Part shown: positions 25,126 through 33,297 of the stretch, piece after piece
How positions within the stretch are numbered: the first letter of the stretch is position 1
How the letters are laid out: the number at the start of each line of letters is the position of its first letter
Notes under the pieces: model-generated
What the model was told of the DNA's origin: nothing
Database searches by the model: none
What the model saw: only the letters and a program-made list of their open reading frames with translations
Source of the DNA: Fenollaria sporofastidiosus
GTDB taxonomy: Bacteria; Bacillota; Clostridia; Tissierellales; Peptoniphilaceae
NCBI RefSeq assembly: GCF_943169635.2
Contig: NZ_OW968186.1
Location: forward strand, 992,001-1,056,000
DNA length: 64,000 nucleotides
Reading direction: 5' to 3'
Translations under genes and position numbers: made by a program

Positions 25126-27042
25126 ATGCAAAACACAGATTTAAATGAAATGCTACAAATTCGTAGACAAAAGTTAAAAGAATTACAAGATCAAGGCAAG
25201 AACCCATTTACAATTGAAAAGTTTAATCCTGATCATCACACAACAGATATTACTGATAACTTTGAAGAATTTGAAGGCAAAGAAGTTACATTAGCTGGCA
25301 GAATTATGTCTAAGAGAGGCCACGGTAAAATCTCTTTTATGGACATACAAGATATGAAAGGAAGAATACAAATCCTTTCTAAAATCGACGAATTAGGCGA
25401 AGAAGCCTACAAGATTATCTCATACTTAGACATGGGAGACATCGTTGGCGTTGAAGGCGAAGTTTTTAAAACACAATCAGGAGAAATTAGTATTAAAGCT
25501 AAAAAGCTTACATTACTTTCCAAATCCTTACAAATACTACCTGAAAAGTGGCACGGACTAAAAGACCCTGACCTTAGATATAGACAAAGATACGTTGACC
25601 TAATCGTTAACCCAGAAGTAAAAGAAACATTCTTATTAAGAAATAAAATCATAAAAAAGATTAGAGAATTCTTAGACAATTTAGGCTACTTAGAAGTAGA
25701 AACACCTATACTTGGTAATATTGCTGGTGGTGCAAACGCAAGACCATTCTTAACACATCATAACGCACTAAACATCGATATGTCATTAAGAATAGCGAAC
25801 GAACTTTATCTAAAGAGACTTATTGTCGGTGGTTTCGACAAAGTTTATGAAATGGGTAAGATGTTCAGAAACGAAGGTATGGACACAAGACACAATCCAG
25901 AGTTTACTAATATCGAGCTATACGAAGCATATGCTGACTATAACGATATGATGGAAATAACTGAAAATCTTGTTGCTTATGTAGCTAAAGAAGTTTTGGG
26001 AACTACAAAAGTTGAGTATCAAGGCAAAACTATTGATTTTACTCCACCATGGAAAAGAATCAAGATGCAAGATGCAGTTAAAGAGCACACAGGTGTTGAC
26101 TTTGATAAGATAAATACAGATGAAGAAGCTATCGAAGTAGCTAAAGAACATAAATTAGAGATAAAACCTGGCATGACTAGAGGACACGTTATTAGCGAAA
26201 TGTTCGAAGAATACTGTGAACAATATATGGATCAGCCAACATTTATCATTGGCCACCCAGTAGAAATTTCTCCATTAGCAAAGAGAAATCCAGATGACAC
26301 AAGAATTACTAACAGATTCGAAGCCTTTGCTAATTGCTGGGAAATTGCAAACGCATTCTCAGAATTAAACGATCCAATTGATCAAAGAGAAAGATTTGAA
26401 GAGCAATTAAGACAAAAAGAATATGGCGACGATGAAGCTCACCCAATGGACGAAGACTTCTTAAACGCTATCGAGGTTGGTCTTCCACCAACAGGCGGAC
26501 TTGGTATAGGCGTAGATAGACTTATCATACTATTAACAAACCAAGCATCCATCAGAGACGTAATCTTCTTCCCAACAATGAAGCCTTTAGGCTTAGAAAA
26601 GGCAGAAAATAGGGATTCGTCAAAAGAAACTTACGAAACTTACGACAAACTTACGACAGAAGAAATCGACTTTTCAAAAGTAAAAGTAGAGCCATTATTT
26701 GAAGATATGGTTGATTTTGATACATTCTCAAAATCTGATTTTAGAGTTGTAAAAGTTAAGAACTGCGAAGAAGTTCCAAAGTCTAAAAAACTATTGAAAT
26801 TTACATTAGATGATGGTTCTGAAAAAGAAAGAGTTATTTTATCTGGTATTAAGGAATATTACAGCGCAGAGAGCTTAATTGGAAAGACACTACTTGCGAT
26901 TTGTAATCTTCCTCCTCGTAAGATGATGGGAATCGACTCAGAAGGTATGATTATATCTGCAATTTGTGAGTACGACGGAGAAGAAAAACTTAACTTAATA
27001 ATGTTGGATGATAATATTCCAGCAGGATCAAAATTATATTAA
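25126..27042 (+). CDS. lysS: Lysyl-tRNA synthetase (class II) with C-terminal tRNA-binding OB domain
   Basis: Charges tRNA-Lys. Residues 1 to about 500 are a normal LysS: anticodon-binding OB fold, then class II core with motif 2 (MFRNEGMDTRHNPEFTNIEL) and motif 3 (GLGIGVDRLIILLTN). The protein continues to 638 residues. The extension from about 530 (FDTFSKSDFRVVKVKNCEEV ... LPPRKMMGIDSEGMIISA) is a Trbp111/EMAPII-type tRNA-binding domain like that at the C-terminus of MetRS. The frame is continuous, with no internal stop. It probably raises tRNA affinity or processivity. A terminator follows. Confidence 0.93.
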   Translation: MQNTDLNEMLQIRRQKLKELQDQGKNPFTIEKFNPDHHTTDITDNFEEFEGKEVTLAGRIMSKRGHGKISFMDIQDMKGRIQILSKIDELGEEAYKIISYLDMGDIVGVEGEVFKTQSGEISIKAKKLTLLSKSLQILPEKWHGLKDPDLRYRQRYVDLIVNPEVKETFLLRNKIIKKIREFLDNLGYLEVETPILGNIAGGANARPFLTHHNALNIDMSLRIANELYLKRLIVGGFDKVYEMGKMFRNEGMDTRHNPEFTNIELYEAYADYNDMMEITENLVAYVAKEVLGTTKVEYQGKTIDFTPPWKRIKMQDAVKEHTGVDFDKINTDEEAIEVAKEHKLEIKPGMTRGHVISEMFEEYCEQYMDQPTFIIGHPVEISPLAKRNPDDTRITNRFEAFANCWEIANAFSELNDPIDQRERFEEQLRQKEYGDDEAHPMDEDFLNAIEVGLPPTGGLGIGVDRLIILLTNQASIRDVIFFPTMKPLGLEKAENRDSSKETYETYDKLTTEEIDFSKVKVEPLFEDMVDFDTFSKSDFRVVKVKNCEEVPKSKKLLKFTLDDGSEKERVILSGIKEYYSAESLIGKTLLAICNLPPRKMMGIDSEGMIISAICEYDGEEKLNLIMLDDNIPAGSKLY

Positions 27043-27060
27043 AAGAACACGCTAATTATG

Positions 27061-27097
27061 AAACTGGGGTTTGTTATGAATCCCAGTTTAATTTTTA
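27061..27097 (+). terminator. lysS terminator
   Basis: AAACTGGG and CCCAGTTT form a perfect stem with a 13-nt loop, then AATTTTT. Confidence 0.82.
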
Positions 27098-27104
27098 TAT
27101 TAAG

Positions 27105-27437
27105 TTTGACACTACGTTATTAAACGTAGTTTCTGCTCTAGATCTATATAACACATCAGAAACAAGATCAAATCAAAAATCTTTTGGTCTAAATTATCAA
27201 AAAACTGGCAAGGAACTAATGAGCCAAGATGAAATAACTGTAATGGATGGCGGTAAGTGTATATACCAGCTAAGAGGAGTAAGACCTTTCTTATCAGATA
27301 AGTTTGATATTACGAAGCATAAGAATTACAAGTTGTTGGAAGATTATGATAAGAAAAACTTGTTTGATGTGGAAGAGTATTTAACAAATAGAGATAAAAT
27401 AAAAATAAACAGAAACAGTTTGATTACAAGATTATGA
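27105..27437 (+). pseudogene. 3' fragment of a VirD4-like conjugal coupling protein
   Basis: An open frame without a proper start reads, in part, VVSALDLYNTSETRSNQKSF and ITVMDGGKCIYQLRGVRPF, then LSDKFDITKHKNYKLL. This matches my memory of the C-terminus of VirD4/TraG-type coupling ATPases (CD1115-like) of Tn1549-type conjugative elements. The Walker motifs and about 80% of the protein are missing. It begins just after the lysS terminator and so marks one edge of a decayed integrative element. Confidence 0.7.
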
Positions 27438-27472
27438 ATTAAGCCTAGGATAAAAATATTTTTGGTATAATA

Positions 27473-27481
27473 TCTATATAT
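27473..27481 (+). promoter_or_regulatory. Extended -10 promoter of the ClbS/DfsB gene
   Basis: TGGTATAAT, 20 bp upstream of the ATG with GGAGG between. Confidence 0.6.
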
Positions 27482-27500
27482 AAACCATGGAGGTAGGCAT

Positions 27501-28019
27501 ATGAGGTCTTATGAAAGTAAGGAAGAATTAAAGAATGAGATAAAGAAAACTTTTGAAAAATATATTTCAGAGTTTGACAATATACCAGAAGAGCTAAAAG
27601 ATAAAAGACTAGATGAAGTTGATAGGACACCAGCAGAAAATATTGCCTATCAAGTAGGTTGGACAACTTTACTTTTAAAATGGGAAGAAGATGAGAAAAA
27701 AGGACTAGAAGTCAAAACACCATCAGATAATTTCAAATGGAATCAACTTGGAGAATTATATAAGTGGTTCACAGATACCTATGCCCATAAATCGCTATAT
27801 GAACTGAAAGAACAACTCACAAAAAATATAGAAGATATATATCTTTTGATAGATGAATTAACAGATAAAGAATTATTTAAACCACATATGAGAAAATGGG
27901 CAGATGAAGCAACAAAAACGGCTATTTGGGAAGTGTATAAATTTATCCATGTAAACACAGTGGCACCATTTGGAACGTTTAGAACTAAGATTAGAAAATG
28001 GAAAAAGTTAGTTGTTTAA
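27501..28019 (+). CDS. ClbS/DfsB (DUF1706) family four-helix-bundle protein
   Basis: A 172-residue all-helical protein. The pattern TPAENIAYQVGWTTLLLKWE, then TPSDNFKWNQLGELYKWF, is typical of the ClbS/DfsB family. The founding member, ClbS, protects colibactin producers by hydrolysing its cyclopropane warhead; most members are of unknown function. It stands alone on its own promoter inside the accessory island, consistent with mobile cargo. Self-protection against a genotoxin is possible but unproven. Confidence 0.8.
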   Translation: MRSYESKEELKNEIKKTFEKYISEFDNIPEELKDKRLDEVDRTPAENIAYQVGWTTLLLKWEEDEKKGLEVKTPSDNFKWNQLGELYKWFTDTYAHKSLYELKEQLTKNIEDIYLLIDELTDKELFKPHMRKWADEATKTAIWEVYKFIHVNTVAPFGTFRTKIRKWKKLVV

Positions 28020-28053
28020 ATAAAATTTATTTAGAATTATAATTAAAAAACTT

Positions 28054-28102
28054 TTGACAAATAAGTTTTGGGGCAATTAACATAATAATTGTAACTTATT
28101 TG
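28054..28102 (+). promoter_or_regulatory. Promoter embedded in a nested inverted repeat, NTase cassette
   Basis: TTGACA (28054-28059) with a TAACAT-like -10 near 28078. The perfect arms CAAATAAGTT (28058-28067) and AACTTATTTG (28093-28102) enclose a second perfect pair, CAATTA (28074-28079) and TAATTG (28086-28091). This two-tier palindrome covers the whole promoter and is a strong candidate autoregulatory operator or RNA hairpin. Confidence 0.7.
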
Positions 28103-28145
28103 AATAGATAAGTTTAGTAAGATATTTGATGTGGAGAAAGTAAAT

Positions 28146-29066
28146 ATGTTTGAGCAAATAAAAGTTTTTTTTATGAAAATTTGGAACGAATTAATAATAA
28201 CAATTATTGTAGGGTTTTTTATTAGGAGTTTGAAAAAGTCGAAAGAGCTTGTTAAACCGACCATTAACGAATTACTTAATAATATTGATTACAATAGCAA
28301 AAATTGGAAGGAAGAAATAGATAAAGTGTTAGAAATTAAAACTACTGTTGAGAGACATTTTCCAGAATATAAAGATTACCTTTTGATACAATATGGTTCA
28401 TCAGTTATTCCTGACAATAAACTTCCAAGTGATTATGATTTTATAGTTTTGTTATTAGGATACCAAATTGAAGGAAATAGATATATGCATAATAAAGGAA
28501 CTATAAGTGATGAATCGAATGAAGCAAACAAGGATCAAGTTGATATCGTTTTTAGAGATTATTTATCTTTTTTATTTGCGGCTTCAGCTGGTATGCCATA
28601 TGAAAACAGCGTGATATATAATGGTAAGTTAGTAAAAGGACATCAAGGATATTTTCAATGGCTAAAAAATATAACGAAAAACATTTTGTTTGATAAAGAT
28701 TTTTTAATTAGGAGGTTTAAAGAGAAGATAATAGCAGAAAAACAAGAGTTTCATAAATGTTTGAAAGAATGTGAAGAATTTGGGCATGATGAATATTACG
28801 TTATAAGAGCGGGATATTACTATATAACTTCAATTTTGCAACTCAGAAGGATTCAAAATTTTGAGAAAGTTATTACTCAAAACCAAGTTATTGAACTTTC
28901 AAAAGTCAGAAGTTTTTATGAAGATATTTTAGATGATAATATCAGAAATAAATATGAACATTTAGTTGAAAATTTAAAACGTAATAATACATTAAATTTA
29001 ATAAGCATTGATGATATAAAAGAAGTCTTACTATATATTGGTGAAGAATATGATAAAAATAAATAG
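28146..29066 (+). CDS. Divergent nucleotidyltransferase-fold protein with N-terminal hydrophobic helix
   Basis: A 306-residue protein. A hydrophobic stretch (about residues 14-28, ELIITIIVGFFI) may anchor it. Residues 82-102, with YGSSVIPDNKLPSDYDFIV, have the GS-x(n)-DxD signature of nucleotidyltransferases (Gly84-Ser85, Asp96, Asp98); the third acidic residue is probably Asp133 in DQVDIVF. The C-terminal half is helical. I chose ATG 28146 because GGAG sits 9 nt upstream; an in-frame GTG at 28131 would place that site inside the gene. Substrate unknown. It overlaps a small downstream ORF by 17 bases. Confidence 0.65.
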   Translation: MFEQIKVFFMKIWNELIITIIVGFFIRSLKKSKELVKPTINELLNNIDYNSKNWKEEIDKVLEIKTTVERHFPEYKDYLLIQYGSSVIPDNKLPSDYDFIVLLLGYQIEGNRYMHNKGTISDESNEANKDQVDIVFRDYLSFLFAASAGMPYENSVIYNGKLVKGHQGYFQWLKNITKNILFDKDFLIRRFKEKIIAEKQEFHKCLKECEEFGHDEYYVIRAGYYYITSILQLRRIQNFEKVITQNQVIELSKVRSFYEDILDDNIRNKYEHLVENLKRNNTLNLISIDDIKEVLLYIGEEYDKNK

Positions 29067-29235
29067 AATATTTAATAGAAAAAATAAAAATATAAGTATA
29101 TTTTCTGAAAGCACTTTAAAGACAAGTTTTTATGAAGAACTTCAAAAAAATGAATGGTGTAATGTTATTGATGATAAACCAGATAACTTAATGGAACTGA
29201 TAAAAATAAAAATTAATAAGAATCGAAAAGTATAG
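29050..29235 (+). CDS. Small ORF coupled to the nucleotidyltransferase gene
   Basis: A 61-residue basic peptide, MIKINRIFNRKNKNISIFSE..., starting inside the 3' end of the NTase gene (17-base overlap) with GGTGAAGA as ribosome-binding site. It is rich in Lys, Asn and Ile and resembles nothing I know. The coupling suggests a partner of the NTase, but it could also be a decayed end of a longer gene. A terminator closes the pair. Confidence 0.45.
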   Translation: MIKINRIFNRKNKNISIFSESTLKTSFYEELQKNEWCNVIDDKPDNLMELIKIKINKNRKV

Positions 29236-29264
29236 ATATATTTGTAATATAAGATTTAAAATAT

Positions 29265-29300
29265 GGCGATAGAAATTAAAAACTCTATCGTCTTTTTTAT
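29265..29300 (+). terminator. Terminator of the NTase cassette
   Basis: CGATAG and CTATCG pair around a 12-nt loop, then TCTTTTTTAT. Confidence 0.7.
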
Positions 29301-29372
29301 ACTCAAAGTTAGGAGGTTAAAATGGTAAGGATATGAAGTCTCACTTAAAAAATTTAATATATAATATATTTA

Positions 29373-29408
29373 GCGATTGAATTAAAAGGTCAGTCGTTTT
29401 TTAATTGA
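29373..29408 (+). terminator. Weak terminator-like hairpin
   Basis: GCGATTGA can pair with TCAGTCGT (with G-U pairs), followed by TTTTTT. Upstream, AGGAGG and an ATG at about 29322 open a frame of only four codons, probably the relic of a gene start. Confidence 0.4.
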
Positions 29409-29435
29409 AATTTATAGATTAAGGAGAAGAAATTA

Positions 29436-29703
29436 ATGGATAGAGAAAAAGAGGAATAGTATAGCACATAACTATAAACCATTATGGATACAGTTAGCAA
29501 AGAGGACTAAAAAAACAGATGTAATAGCCATGGCAAGACTTACAACAAATGTTATAGCACAAATGGGCAAGGATAAACCAATTACAATGAAAAACATAGA
29601 AAAGATATGTAAGGCTCTATCTTGCACTCCTAATGATATTATTAGTTTTGAAGATGAATTGAAAGATAGATTTAAAACGGAACAGATATGTATTAAAATA
29701 TAA
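29436..29703 (+). pseudogene. Frameshifted XRE-type HTH regulator
   Basis: The ATG at 29436 follows AAGGAGAAG but the frame stops after seven codons (MDREKEE). Dropping one base in GAAAAAGAGG restores MDREKRNSIAHNYKPLWIQL and a frame running to 29703. That frame contains MARLTTNVIAQMGKDKPITM and NIEKICKALSCTPNDIISFE, a Cro/C1-type HTH of the small regulator class found in conjugative elements. A single 1-base indel therefore inactivates it, unless it is a sequencing error. Confidence 0.75.
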
Positions 29704-29731
29704 AAATTATCATTTAAAACGGTAAAAACAC

Positions 29732-29760
29732 TTGACTATTTTTTAAACTTGTGATATACT
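29732..29760 (+). promoter_or_regulatory. Promoter of the BlaI-M56 operon
   Basis: TTGACT, a 17-bp spacer and TATACT, with an extended TGA before the -10. The roughly 70-nt leader is A-rich. I could not find a clear TACA-TGTA BlaI operator. Confidence 0.7.
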
Positions 29761-29833
29761 CAAAGCGAAAATAATCAAACATACAAAAATAAAAAAACAA
29801 ACGAAACTGCAATTTACATAGGAGGTAATATAG

Positions 29834-30247
29834 TTGGAATTTTCAGATGGTGAACTACTAGTAATGGAAGAGTTGTGGAAGGGCGATGTCTTAGACGAAA
29901 ATGGAGAAATCCAAGCTCTTGCCTTATCAAAAATATTGATGGAAAAGTACGATATAAGTAAAACATCTTGCTACACCTTTTTTGGAAGATTAGTAGAAAA
30001 AAGGGCGATAGCTAGGAGGTATCCTAAATATACAATTAGGGTTCTTGTATCAAGAGAGGATGCTCTTTTGAATAAGCAAAAAGAAGCCTTTCATAAACTT
30101 TTCAAAGGATCACTTTTAAATATTTGCAAAACGTTTTTACAAAATGAGAAGGTCACAAAAGAAGAAATAGAAGAAATGAAAAAATTAATAGATAGCTTTG
30201 ACGAAGAGGACCAAGAGGAAGACAAGGATGGCAATAAGTCTAACTAG
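29834..30247 (+). CDS. BlaI/MecI/CopY-type winged-helix repressor
   Basis: A 137-residue repressor. LLVMEELWKGD, then LSKILMEKYDISKTSCYTFF, is the winged-helix opening of the BlaI/MecI/CopY family, which dimerises on TACA-type operators. In the family it is cleaved after signalling by an M56 membrane peptidase, exactly the gene that follows. Initiation appears to be TTG at 29834, 7 nt after AGGAGG; no better ATG is available. The acidic tail DEEDQEEDKDG overlaps the peptidase gene by 20 bases. Confidence 0.82.
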   Translation: MEFSDGELLVMEELWKGDVLDENGEIQALALSKILMEKYDISKTSCYTFFGRLVEKRAIARRYPKYTIRVLVSREDALLNKQKEAFHKLFKGSLLNICKTFLQNEKVTKEEIEEMKKLIDSFDEEDQEEDKDGNKSN

Positions 30248-31583
30248 TGTTTTTATACTCGAAAAATCTATCAAAAGTCTTTTCTTATTAGCTATAATTT
30301 TCCTAGTTAGACCAATATTAAATAAGAAAGCCTTCAAGTCAGCAAGTATTGTTTTGTGGATAGTTTTATTAATCTACTTAATAAGTCCCTATGAACTTGA
30401 AATAGGAATAGAAAATGTAAAGGAAAATTCTATCTTACTTGCTATAACAAATTTTTTTGAGCATTCCCTTGGATGGTTAGTAAATAAAATAGGCTCTATA
30501 TTTTTTAAACTAAATCGACTAATAGGTTCGGTTTTGATTTTTACTTATCTCGTAATAAAAATTTATAAATTCCATACAGTAATGAAAGGCTCTACCCTTA
30601 CCCAAAATACTTTATGTAAGAAAAAAATAAGAGAATTTGGACTAAAAAGAAAAGTAGAGATTTATATAAATAACAATTTAAAAACACCCCTTACCTTTGG
30701 CATTTTAAGACCCAAGATAATCTTACAAGATCATATCTTAGCTGATGAAAAATTACTAGACCATGTTTTGATCCATGAACTAATGCACATAAAGAAATTT
30801 CATATCCTACTTAACCACCTGATAAACATTGTAGCCTGCCTATATTGGTTCAATCCACTCTTGTGGCTAAGCTTAAAATACCTAGACCAAGACATTGAAA
30901 TAAACTGCGATAAGCTAGTGGTTGAAAACTTAGTCGACACAAGAAAAAATAGAAAAGCTTATTGCTCATCAATGCTAAAACTAGTGGAAAGAGAATTTTA
31001 TGAAAACAACCTATATTTAAAATTAAATCCTAATATAGAAAGAATTAAGATAATAAAAATATGGAGGAAAACTCTTTTGGGACTTATAAGTTTTATCCTT
31101 GCCCTTACTTTTTCTTTGCCAGCCTTTGCCAATGTGATTGACCTAAGCCAAGATAGGGTTGAAGTTCTAGGCCAAGAGCTAAATAATTTTGAGATTAATA
31201 ATGGGGGAAGAGTTGAAATAATAAGTGATGAAGAATATCAGAAATTAGAATTAGGAAGGTTATCGAGTAGACAATCTGACACAGCAAAGGTCAATGAAAA
31301 AATAAAGTTAGGAAGATTTGAAAACACCTCCTATGATTTTGAGTTTGTTGATGATAAGAACGAAGGTTTTATCATAAATTTAAAAAATATGTCTTGCTCT
31401 GGAGGAGTAGAATTTTCAGTAATTATAGAAGAAGATGGGGAAATAATTTATAAGAGAAGATTTGCCGCAGACTCTACATTAAAAGTTAAGACACAAAAAG
31501 GAAGTGCTTATATTGTCACTGTTTGTAATGAGTCTAATAAAAATTTATCGGGACAAGTAAATATAAATTCTTATACAAGATAA
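30228..31583 (+). CDS. BlaR1-like M56 family membrane metallopeptidase
   Basis: A 451-residue membrane sensor-protease. Several helices precede a cytosolic zinc-protease loop with His183-Glu184-Leu-Met-His187 (LIHELMHIKKFH) and downstream Glu224 in DIEINCDKL. A last helix (about 285-305) leads to a roughly 150-residue extracellular domain. In BlaR1/MecR1 that domain is a penicillin-binding fold; here there is no SxxK/SxN/KTG and it looks like a beta-sandwich (VEFSVIIEEDGEIIYKRRFA). The trigger is thus something other than beta-lactams. Start ATG 30228 lies inside the repressor gene. Confidence 0.82.
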   Translation: MAISLTSVFILEKSIKSLFLLAIIFLVRPILNKKAFKSASIVLWIVLLIYLISPYELEIGIENVKENSILLAITNFFEHSLGWLVNKIGSIFFKLNRLIGSVLIFTYLVIKIYKFHTVMKGSTLTQNTLCKKKIREFGLKRKVEIYINNNLKTPLTFGILRPKIILQDHILADEKLLDHVLIHELMHIKKFHILLNHLINIVACLYWFNPLLWLSLKYLDQDIEINCDKLVVENLVDTRKNRKAYCSSMLKLVEREFYENNLYLKLNPNIERIKIIKIWRKTLLGLISFILALTFSLPAFANVIDLSQDRVEVLGQELNNFEINNGGRVEIISDEEYQKLELGRLSSRQSDTAKVNEKIKLGRFENTSYDFEFVDDKNEGFIINLKNMSCSGGVEFSVIIEEDGEIIYKRRFAADSTLKVKTQKGSAYIVTVCNESNKNLSGQVNINSYTR

Positions 31584-31594
31584 GAGAGGATTAT

Positions 31595-32074
31595 ATGATA
31601 ATTTCAAAAGAAAAAATATTTGAGTTGATGCTAGTATTATTTTTTATGATTAATTTAAGCTCTTGTTTAAATTCTAATGATAAAACTATAAACAAAGAAA
31701 AAGATGAAATCTCTTTGACAGTTAATATTTATGATGAAAAACAAGAAACTTTTAAAGAATTAGTCACAACCCAAGACCAACAAAGGAAAATTTTAGAACA
31801 GCTGAATGAATTGAAGAAAGATTCTAGTTTATATGATTCAAAAAATCAATATCTAGGATTGGATAATGCCTATTCTGAAGGAACATATTTAATTAAAGTA
31901 CATGATAATAAGGAATATGAGATAGAAATAGGAGATGACAGTTCCCTTAGTACAGATAATAAATATTGGTACAATATAAAATCGAAAAATAAGGATAAAG
32001 AGGGGATATACAAAACTTCTTATAATTTGAAAGAAAGAATAGATCAATTATATTTGAGGAAGACAAATAGTTAA
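31595..32074 (+). CDS. Predicted lipoprotein of the BlaI-M56 operon
   Basis: A 159-residue protein. The hydrophobic start ends in NLSSC, a lipobox with lipidated Cys near residue 24. The mature part is charged, with no motif I recognise (KVHDNKEYEIEIGDDSSLS). It lies 11 nt after the peptidase gene and 25 nt before the secreted protein, hence probably the same transcript. It may be the ligand-binding or effector component of the system; no function can be read. Confidence 0.7.
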   Translation: MIISKEKIFELMLVLFFMINLSSCLNSNDKTINKEKDEISLTVNIYDEKQETFKELVTTQDQQRKILEQLNELKKDSSLYDSKNQYLGLDNAYSEGTYLIKVHDNKEYEIEIGDDSSLSTDNKYWYNIKSKNKDKEGIYKTSYNLKERIDQLYLRKTNS

Positions 32075-32099
32075 ACAAAGTTATATGAGGAGGTAAGAA

Positions 32100-33278
32100 A
32101 TGAAAAGAAGATTTACTCTATTAATAGCCATGGTGATGCTGTTAACAGCAATGGCAACAAATGTATTTGCTTCATCAGCAAATAATAACTCAAAAGTCAG
32201 CCCTAAAGAATGGCAAGAATGGTTTAATGGTCTAAGTAAAGAGGAACAATTAAGTGTAAACTATGAGCCAAGTCAAGTTATAAAAGCACTTAGTGCTAAT
32301 GAAGTTTCAAAAGTTAATATTGACGACAAATATGAAACCAAAACCTTTTTGACAGAACTACAGAACCTATATCCGACCATGGAAAAAAAGTCTATAAATC
32401 AATATATATCATCTTATATTGAGATTTTCAATATGTACAGGGGTATGTATCCAAATCTTTCAAATAAGGCTATCGCAGAAAAAGCAAAAGCGAATATGTT
32501 GAATAAGATAGAGTATATGATTGATGATTCAAAGTATGAAGCTAAGGATATTATAATCCGCTCAGCTAAAGAACCTGATGGGTATGAAGCCATTGTCGAC
32601 TATATAAATAAAAATCTCAAGCCTAATTACTACGCTACTTTGGACACGACAGAAGAAAATATAAATATTCTAAAAAGACATATTAATAGTTTACCAAACG
32701 AAGTCAAAGAATCAGCATTGTTATATATTGAAGATATGGAATCAGGAGATAATTTCGACGAAATAATTGCTAAAAAATGTTTTTCAAGTAAGACTTTTTT
32801 AGTAGAATCTAGAGATAAGAAAGGATCCACGCATTTTCAAATCCGCTTGTTAAAAGGAAGTGTAGCTACTTTTGCTAGAGAAAAATGGAAAAAAGGTGAT
32901 ACAGTAGTCATTAAGTTAAAGTCTTTAAAAGGAAATGATTTAGAAGTAGGTATTTTGCCTGCCGAAGACATTAACGCTGGCTGGGGCTATAATGATTATG
33001 GTGCTCCTATAAAAAAGGTAGAAAACCCAGAAGATGATGTAAAATTTACTATTCCGAATGATGGAGAATATGGAATTTACGTTAAAGATATGAAATCAAA
33101 TGCTTTTTCTTTTCTAGAATTATTTAGGGGAAAAGAAATAGTATCTACAAAGTCGGGAGGGAAAAAATCAGCAAAAGATCATAAACATGAATTAAATAAT
33201 CATAATTGTATTGAATTTGAGTTAGAAGTAAATAAGAAATTTATCAATCCTTTAACTAAAACAGAAAGATTGAAATAA
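32100..33278 (+). CDS. Secreted protein of the BlaI-M56 operon
   Basis: A 392-residue protein with a clear signal peptide, MKRRFTLLIAMVMLLTAMAT, cleaved after NVFA. The middle (about 30-240) is helical and charged. The C-terminal 130 residues are beta-rich (KKGDTVVIKLKSLKGNDLEV; IPNDGEYGIYVKDMKSNAF), resembling in style the extracellular domain of the upstream M56 protein. No catalytic motif seen. AGGAGG lies 5 nt before the ATG. A shared ligand or partner with the sensor is possible. Confidence 0.75.
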   Translation: MKRRFTLLIAMVMLLTAMATNVFASSANNNSKVSPKEWQEWFNGLSKEEQLSVNYEPSQVIKALSANEVSKVNIDDKYETKTFLTELQNLYPTMEKKSINQYISSYIEIFNMYRGMYPNLSNKAIAEKAKANMLNKIEYMIDDSKYEAKDIIIRSAKEPDGYEAIVDYINKNLKPNYYATLDTTEENINILKRHINSLPNEVKESALLYIEDMESGDNFDEIIAKKCFSSKTFLVESRDKKGSTHFQIRLLKGSVATFAREKWKKGDTVVIKLKSLKGNDLEVGILPAEDINAGWGYNDYGAPIKKVENPEDDVKFTIPNDGEYGIYVKDMKSNAFSFLELFRGKEIVSTKSGGKKSAKDHKHELNNHNCIEFELEVNKKFINPLTKTERLK

Positions 33279-33297
33279 AATTATTAAAGAGGAAATA

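Noticed and set aside
28131..28145. GTG start for the nucleotidyltransferase gene
   Set aside because: The only good Shine-Dalgarno (GGAG) lies after this GTG and correctly before the ATG at 28146.
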